Assembly: GCF_030409795.1 (NCBI RefSeq)
Contig: NZ_JAUFQN010000019.1
Coordinates: 1,984,001-2,048,000, forward strand
Direction: 5' to 3'
From: Flavobacterium paronense
Lineage (GTDB): Bacteria > Bacteroidota > Bacteroidia > Flavobacteriales > Flavobacteriaceae
Length of the DNA: 64,000 nt
Shown here: positions 59,599 to 64,000 of the stretch, piece after piece
Position numbering within the stretch: the first letter of the stretch is position 1
Layout of the letters: each line of letters opens with the position of its first letter
Made by a program: the position numbers and the translations under genes
The notes under the pieces: generated by a model
Seen by the model: the letters and a program-made list of their open reading frames with translations, nothing else
The model's database searches: none
What the model was told of the DNA's origin: nothing

Positions 59599-61980
59599 TT
59601 ATAGAATTCTATTTTTAGTCGCATAATAATTACTCATAATTGTCACAAAACTCACAATTGTAATGGTGCTCAACGGCATAATGATGGCCGCAACAATTGG
59701 GAGTAAGTTTCCAGAAACAGCAAAACTCAATCCGACAACATTATATAATAAGGACAACCCAAAACTCATATAAATAGTTCGCATTGCATTTTTAGAATAC
59801 CCTAAAAAGAAATGTATTTTTTTAAACTGGGAAGCGTCAAGAATACCATCGCAGGCAGGTGAAAACACATTCACGTTTTCTGAAATAGAAATCCCTATAT
59901 TGCTTTGCGCTAAAGCACCAGCGTCATTCAATCCATCACCAATCATCAAGACGTTCTTACCTTCTTTTTGCAGGTTTTCGATAAAGGATAATTTTTGCTC
60001 TGGTTTTTGGTTGAAAATTAGTTCTATAGTATTGGGCAATAATTGTTCTAAAGATTCTTTCTCACCTTCGTTATCACCAGAAAGCACTTTTATTTCATAC
60101 TTTTTGCTTAGTTTGCTAAAAAGCTCTTCTAATCCGTCACGGTATTGATTGTCAAAAATAAATTTACCGATATATATTCCATTAATGCTAATGTACACGT
60201 TAGTTTGTTTCAATACATTTTCATCAGAATAACCAACGAATGAAGCGGAACCAATTCTAATAGATTTCCCATTTATAGCTGCTTGAATTCCTTTTCCTGT
60301 AATTTCTTCAAAATATGAAATGGTGTCCTTTGGAAAAGATGGTAGAAAGTCATACAATCTTCGGCTCAATGGATGATTGGAACCACGAAGCGCATTTTTC
60401 AGCAAAATTAAATCTGATTCATCAAAATTTCCTTCTTGAACTATAGCCGATTTTTTATGTGTTGTTATTGTTCCCGTTTTATCAAAAACTATGGTATTTA
60501 CTTTGGCTAATTGTTCGACCACAATGGCATTCTTGAGATATAATTTTCGGTTACCCATAATGCGTAAAACATTACCCAAAGTGAAAGGAGCTGTCAATGC
60601 TAAAGCACAAGGACAGGCTACAATTAGTATGGCGGTAAAGACATTAAAGGCAGTAGTTACATCTATAAAAACCCAATAAGTAAAAGATGTAAAAGCTAAT
60701 ATAAGTAAAGCTGGAGTAAAATAACGACTGATTTTATCTGTAATAGATTTATGTTTTTGGTCGACTCTTTTTTGAAACACATCATTACTCCATAATTGCG
60801 TCAAATAACTTTGAGAGACAGAAAGTAATACTTCCATCTCGATGACTTTACCCAATTGTTTTCCGCCTGCAAAAATTTTGTCTCCAGATTTTTTATCAAT
60901 AGGAACTGCTTCTCCTGTTACAAAACTGTAATCAATTGAGGCTGATTCTGAAATCAAAATACCATCAACCGGAATTAATTCCTGATTTCTAATTAATAAT
61001 CTATCGCCTTTTTCAATATCATACACTTGAACGGCTACTTCATTCCCATCAGGCAGAATCTTTGTAATAGCAATAGGAAAATAGGATTTATAATCGCGTT
61101 CAAATGAGAGGAAATCATACGTTTTTTGCTGAAACAATTTTCCTAATAACATAAAGAAAATCAAGCCACACATACTGTCAAAAAAACCTTGTCCGTAGTT
61201 AAATACAATATCAACTGTGCTTCGGATAAACATGACAACAATTCCCAAAGCAATTGGAATTTCAATATTTAACATTCCTTGTCTGATGCTTTTCCAAGCT
61301 GCCACATAATAACCAGAAGCTGAATAAAGGAAAGAAGGCAATGAAAGTGCAAAAATCAACCAACGCAAAAAACCACGGTATTGGTCAATCCAAAACTCAT
61401 TTACTTCAAAATACTCGGGAAACGATAACAACATAATGTTTCCAAAACAGAAAAAAGCCACGCCAATTTTATAAATCAAAGAGCGATCAACTTTCTTCTT
61501 GCCTTCGTCAAAGTTTTCCAAACTGATGTAAGGTTCGTAACCAATAGAACACAACATTTCTACAATTTGTTGTAACGAAGTTTTTTCGGGGTTATAAGTA
61601 ATTCGTACTTTTTTGTTAGGAAAATTAACTTGAGAAGTACTTATTCCAAGTTGTAGTTTTTGCAGATTCTCCAAAATCCAAATACACGAACTACAATGTA
61701 TATGAGGAATATAAAGTGAGACAATATGCGTTGCATTCTCTTTGAATTCCAACAACTTGTCGACAATTTTATCATTGGCTAAAAAATCATATTTCCCTTT
61801 AATGTCAAGTGGTGTGGCACCGGGAGATGCTTGGAAATCATAGTAACAAGATAGGTCGTTTTGACTAAAAATTTCGTAAACGGTTTTGCACCCGTTACAA
61901 CAAAAGTTCTTATTATCAAAAAATACCTCGTCCTTTTTAATAATTTCGTTACCACAATGGAAACACTGTGATGTATTCAT
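59599..61980 (-). CDS. ccoI: cbb3-linked copper P-type ATPase CcoI (FixI)
   Basis: A 793-residue ATPase with an N-terminal zinc-ribbon-like segment (CFHCGNEI, CCNGCKTVYEIF), an HMA-like domain with HCSSC (Cys96, Cys99), eight membrane helices, CPC at 456-458 (ACPCALALTAP) and phosphorylated Asp500 (DKTGT). The N-terminal cysteine domain and ACPCALALTAP mark the FixI/CopA2 branch that exports copper for oxidase assembly rather than resistance. It is divergent from the Fnr-like gene and shares its regulatory site. Confidence 0.93.
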   Translation of the reverse strand: MNTSQCFHCGNEIIKKDEVFFDNKNFCCNGCKTVYEIFSQNDLSCYYDFQASPGATPLDIKGKYDFLANDKIVDKLLEFKENATHIVSLYIPHIHCSSCIWILENLQKLQLGISTSQVNFPNKKVRITYNPEKTSLQQIVEMLCSIGYEPYISLENFDEGKKKVDRSLIYKIGVAFFCFGNIMLLSFPEYFEVNEFWIDQYRGFLRWLIFALSLPSFLYSASGYYVAAWKSIRQGMLNIEIPIALGIVVMFIRSTVDIVFNYGQGFFDSMCGLIFFMLLGKLFQQKTYDFLSFERDYKSYFPIAITKILPDGNEVAVQVYDIEKGDRLLIRNQELIPVDGILISESASIDYSFVTGEAVPIDKKSGDKIFAGGKQLGKVIEMEVLLSVSQSYLTQLWSNDVFQKRVDQKHKSITDKISRYFTPALLILAFTSFTYWVFIDVTTAFNVFTAILIVACPCALALTAPFTLGNVLRIMGNRKLYLKNAIVVEQLAKVNTIVFDKTGTITTHKKSAIVQEGNFDESDLILLKNALRGSNHPLSRRLYDFLPSFPKDTISYFEEITGKGIQAAINGKSIRIGSASFVGYSDENVLKQTNVYISINGIYIGKFIFDNQYRDGLEELFSKLSKKYEIKVLSGDNEGEKESLEQLLPNTIELIFNQKPEQKLSFIENLQKEGKNVLMIGDGLNDAGALAQSNIGISISENVNVFSPACDGILDASQFKKIHFFLGYSKNAMRTIYMSFGLSLLYNVVGLSFAVSGNLLPIVAAIIMPLSTITIVSFVTIMSNYYATKNRIL

Positions 61981-62002
61981 AATTTGCTCATTTTACCTGG
62001 GA

Positions 62003-62046
62003 CAAATTTCCACTAACTGTTAACATAAAAATATGATATATGTCAT
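62003..62046 (-). promoter_or_regulatory. Fnr-type operator and -7 box of ccoI
   Basis: ATGATATATGTCAT (62033-62046) lies between ccoI and the Fnr-like gene. Toward ccoI, a 7-of-8 box GAAATTTG (62003-62010) is centred 33 bp away. Toward the regulator, a perfect TATATTTG box (62056-62063) is centred only 20 bp away, so there the site would overlap the promoter and could repress. Confidence 0.72.
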
Positions 62047-62055
62047 CCTTTTGAA

Positions 62056-62063
62056 TATATTTG
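62056..62063 (+). promoter_or_regulatory. -7 box of the Fnr-like regulator gene
   Basis: TATATTTG, a perfect TAnnTTTG match, 25 bases before the ATG at 62089. The Fnr-type operator ends 9 bases upstream of it. Confidence 0.6.
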
Positions 62064-62088
62064 TACTACGAAAAAACAATTCTTCTTT

Positions 62089-62769
62089 ATGTCAAAATGT
62101 GAGCAATGTATCGTACGTCAATTCAGTTCTCTTAAAGCTCTGAATAAAGAAGAGTTGCTCAAAATGGCTAATTGTAAAACATCGTACACTATTAAAAAAG
62201 GTGAGCCTGTTTTTGAGGAGGGCGAAATTACAAACGGAATATATTGCATCAAAGACGGTGTTTGCAAACTCTCTAAACTCAGTTCTAACGGAAAAGACCA
62301 GATTGTAAAATTAGTTAAACCGGGCGAGTTACTCGGGCAACGCTCTATGATTAGTGAAGAACCTGCTAATCTGAGTGCCGTAGCTTTAGAAGATATGGAA
62401 GTGTGCTTTATTCCGAAAAAAGAAATCATGCAGTTCTTTACGCAAAACAATGATTTCTCGATGAATGTAATGAAATCCATTTGCGGTGATTTGAAAGAAG
62501 CTGATGAACATATGGTAGATATGGCTCAGAAAAGTGTGAAGGAACGTTTAGCCGGAACCCTAATTTACTTAGAAGAAAATTTTGGAACGGATACTGATGG
62601 AACACTTCGTTTACAATTATCTCGTGAGGAATTGGCTGGAATGATTGGCACTGCCACCGAAAGTTGCATACGATTACTTTCGGAACTTAACAAAAGTAAC
62701 CTCATTGAACTGGTGGGCAAACGCATCAAGATAGTCGACAAAAATAAGTTACTTCGATTAGCAGAATAG
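62089..62769 (+). CDS. Fnr-like Crp-family regulator with N-terminal cysteines
   Basis: A 226-residue regulator: MSKCEQCIVRQF start with Cys4-x2-Cys7 and further cysteines at 29, 53 and 59, a beta-roll (about 30-125), a dimer helix, and a winged helix with SREELAGMIGTATESCIRLLSEL. The E-S-C-I-R recognition helix is closer to FNR (E-x3-R) than to CRP. The cysteines could hold an oxygen-sensing Fe-S cluster, but spacing differs from E. coli FNR (C20, C23, C29, C122). Encoded divergently from ccoI over a TATGA-type site; likely activator of hemN, ccoS and ccoI. Confidence 0.9.
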   Translation: MSKCEQCIVRQFSSLKALNKEELLKMANCKTSYTIKKGEPVFEEGEITNGIYCIKDGVCKLSKLSSNGKDQIVKLVKPGELLGQRSMISEEPANLSAVALEDMEVCFIPKKEIMQFFTQNNDFSMNVMKSICGDLKEADEHMVDMAQKSVKERLAGTLIYLEENFGTDTDGTLRLQLSREELAGMIGTATESCIRLLSELNKSNLIELVGKRIKIVDKNKLLRLAE

Positions 62770-62995
62770 CTTTTTTAAAAATTAATCTTGTTACAATAAT
62801 TCAATAAACTTATTGTTTTTTTTGTAGTTTTTACAATTAGAATTAAGCTTGTCATAGGATTTCTTTATTACTACTTTAAAATCAAGTCAATTCAATACTC
62901 TTTACATTAATGCAAGAATGTAAAAGTGTTAAATTACTTATTAATTTGCATGTAATTATTCTTTTTTATAAAAAAAAAATTAGAAATACTTAACA
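62770..62995. other. AT-rich intergenic stretch after the Fnr-like gene
   Basis: About 225 bases of very AT-rich DNA with poly-T and poly-A tracts (for example around 62815 and 62970). No convincing hairpin or ORF. Confidence 0.35.
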
Positions 62996-63031
62996 TTTGT
63001 TTAGGTTAATACAATCAATTTAATATATTTG
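62996..63031 (+). promoter_or_regulatory. Promoter of the secreted beta-helix-like gene
   Basis: TTTG at 62996-62999 and a perfect TAnnTTTG box TATATTTG at 63024-63031, 24 bases apart, 31 bases before the start codon. Confidence 0.55.
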
Positions 63032-63062
63032 ATTTACTATATAATAGTACTTAATTTAATCT

Positions 63063-63536
63063 ATGGTAAAAGTTTTACATATCAAATTTAGAGCACCTAA
63101 AAAACATACTAATAGTATTTTGTGTTTTTTTGTTTTATCATTTTTAAATGCTGGAGCTACTACTTTTTATATTAATGATAATTCCACAAAAGGAGATTTA
63201 TACACTTTTGTTATAGGTAATGATAAAAATAATGGAACTTCTACTACTACTCCAAAATTAAATATACAATCAGCTTATTATCTTGCCAAAGAAGGAGATA
63301 CCATTATTATTGATACTGGAAATTATAATGATATCAATTCAAGCGGAGAATTACTATTTGAAAATACCAAAAAAATAAAATTTATTATTGCGGGTTTCTC
63401 AGATATTATTTATTCTAAAAATAACTTTCCCACAAATGAAAAAGTTTCCCCAGCTATTTTCTACATAAAAAATGACAAACCTATTGATCGTGATGCCTAC
63501 TTGCGAAATTTACAAAACGAAGTAGAGAGGAAATAA
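63063..63536 (+). CDS. Exported protein with one DUF1565-like segment, possibly truncated
   Basis: A 157-residue protein with a long N-region and a signal helix (about 19-31, ending AGA). Residues 50-95 read GNDKNNGTSTTTPKLNIQSAYYLAKEGDTIIIDTGNYND, the opening of right-handed beta-helix proteins (DUF1565-like), but the ORF stops about 60 residues later. So it is either a small protein or the truncated head of a longer adhesin. The next gene starts 11 bases on. Confidence 0.65.
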   Translation: MVKVLHIKFRAPKKHTNSILCFFVLSFLNAGATTFYINDNSTKGDLYTFVIGNDKNNGTSTTTPKLNIQSAYYLAKEGDTIIIDTGNYNDINSSGELLFENTKKIKFIIAGFSDIIYSKNNFPTNEKVSPAIFYIKNDKPIDRDAYLRNLQNEVERK

Positions 63537-63547
63537 TTACCAATAGG

Positions 63548-64000
63548 ATGAAAACTTGGATTAAATATTTACATATACTTATAGTATGTGTTGGTTTTTC
63601 GAATTTTACATATGCTCAACCCTCTAACGATGTTTGTGGTGTTGGTACAGCTATTCCTATTACAATAGGAGTTGGAAGTTGTAGTTCAATTTTATATACC
63701 AATGTTGGAGCAACTTCTGTTGGGGATCCTGCAACGCCAGCTTGTTGGTCACCCAATACTTTAAGTCATACTGTTTGGTTTTCATTTGTAGCTACTACTG
63801 CTGATATTGAAATTTCTACCAATTTCGGTGGTACCTTAGCTAATACACAATTAGCTGTTTATAGTGGCGCTTGTGGAAGTTTAACTCAAATTGCTTGTCA
63901 AGAAGATGTAAACACAGCTGGCGGCTTATTTCATGCTGATGTAATTTTACATGGTTTAACTATTGGCAACACGTATTATATGCTTGTTGATGGTAACGGA
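63548..64000 (+). CDS. Large secreted surface protein, N-terminal fragment (cut by window edge)
   Basis: 151 codons are visible. A signal peptide (about 1-23, TYAQ) is followed by NDVCGVGTAIPI, CWSPN, TVWFSFVATTADIEISTNFGG, QLAVYSG and YYMLVDGNG. This beta-sandwich pattern is the repeat found at the N-terminus of long type IX-secreted, gliding-associated proteins in Flavobacteriia. The C-terminal sorting domain would be beyond the window, so type IX export is inferred. Confidence 0.75.
   Translation, partial: MKTWIKYLHILIVCVGFSNFTYAQPSNDVCGVGTAIPITIGVGSCSSILYTNVGATSVGDPATPACWSPNTLSHTVWFSFVATTADIEISTNFGGTLANTQLAVYSGACGSLTQIACQEDVNTAGGLFHADVILHGLTIGNTYYMLVDGNG

Overview
The window looks like chromosomal DNA of a Flavobacterium-like member of the Bacteroidetes. 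The DNA is AT-rich, most promoters read as TAnnTTTG -7 boxes, and start codons lack a clear Shine-Dalgarno. The gene content also fits: a TonB receptor/DUF4249 pair, a CcoN-CcoO fusion, RND-TolC fusions, DUF3347 proteins and a type IX-secreted-style adhesin start. No database search was run; family calls come from reading motifs.

Region 1 (1-2.3 kb, minus strand) is a small thiol/sulfur operon: rhodanese, DUF2892 protein, CGGC metal-binding-like protein, small membrane protein, thioredoxin and the start of an OsmC-like gene. A perfect TGTGA-N6-TCACA palindrome lies in front of it and a Crp/Fnr regulator gene beside it. Region 2 (2.5-12.4 kb, minus) holds a CPBP protease, DUF4249 lipoprotein plus TonB receptor, a papain-fold peptidase, a LytTR two-component pair, a peroxiredoxin-like protein and an alginate-export-type porin. 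Region 3 (12.5-16.2 kb, minus) is an AraC regulator with two transcription units (an atypical SDR; and membrane protein/FAD oxidoreductase/methyltransferase). Both units carry the same pair of 21-bp direct repeats at the same place relative to a TAnnTTTG box.

Region 4 (16.5-43.8 kb) is a 27-kb genomic island inserted into the 3' end of tRNA-Ser(TGA). A 17-bp att repeat marks both ends (16519-16535 and 43759-43775) and GTCGGACAA-type direct repeats lie inside both. Left to right it carries a tyrosine integrase, a type III restriction-modification pair preceded by a strongly structured leader, and a copper/silver and zinc/cadmium resistance cluster. That cluster has two P-type ATPases, a multicopper oxidase with a barrel-like tail, a fused RND pump plus outer-membrane factor, an adaptor and many small metal-binding proteins. 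It ends with a replication-type module (helicase/primase-like, HTH, hypotheticals) next to two iteron families. The 3' end of the integrase gene and its neighbouring iterons are duplicated on both sides of the cargo, which suggests that the cargo was added to a simpler element.

Region 5 (43.8-51.5 kb) has an M1 peptidase, a YegP protein and a three-gene sensor-regulator cluster (two kinases, one LuxR-type regulator). Two copies of a composite operator with identical internal spacing flank the cluster. Region 6 (51.6-62.8 kb) is a microaerobic respiration locus: hemN, and a ccoS-ccoNO-ccoQ-ccoP-ccoG-fixH-safE run, ccoI and an Fnr-like regulator. TATGA-N6-TCATA-type sites lie at hemN, ccoS and ccoI, each centred exactly 33 bp from the -7 box. 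The window ends (63-64 kb) in genes for secreted surface proteins, the last one cut by the window edge.
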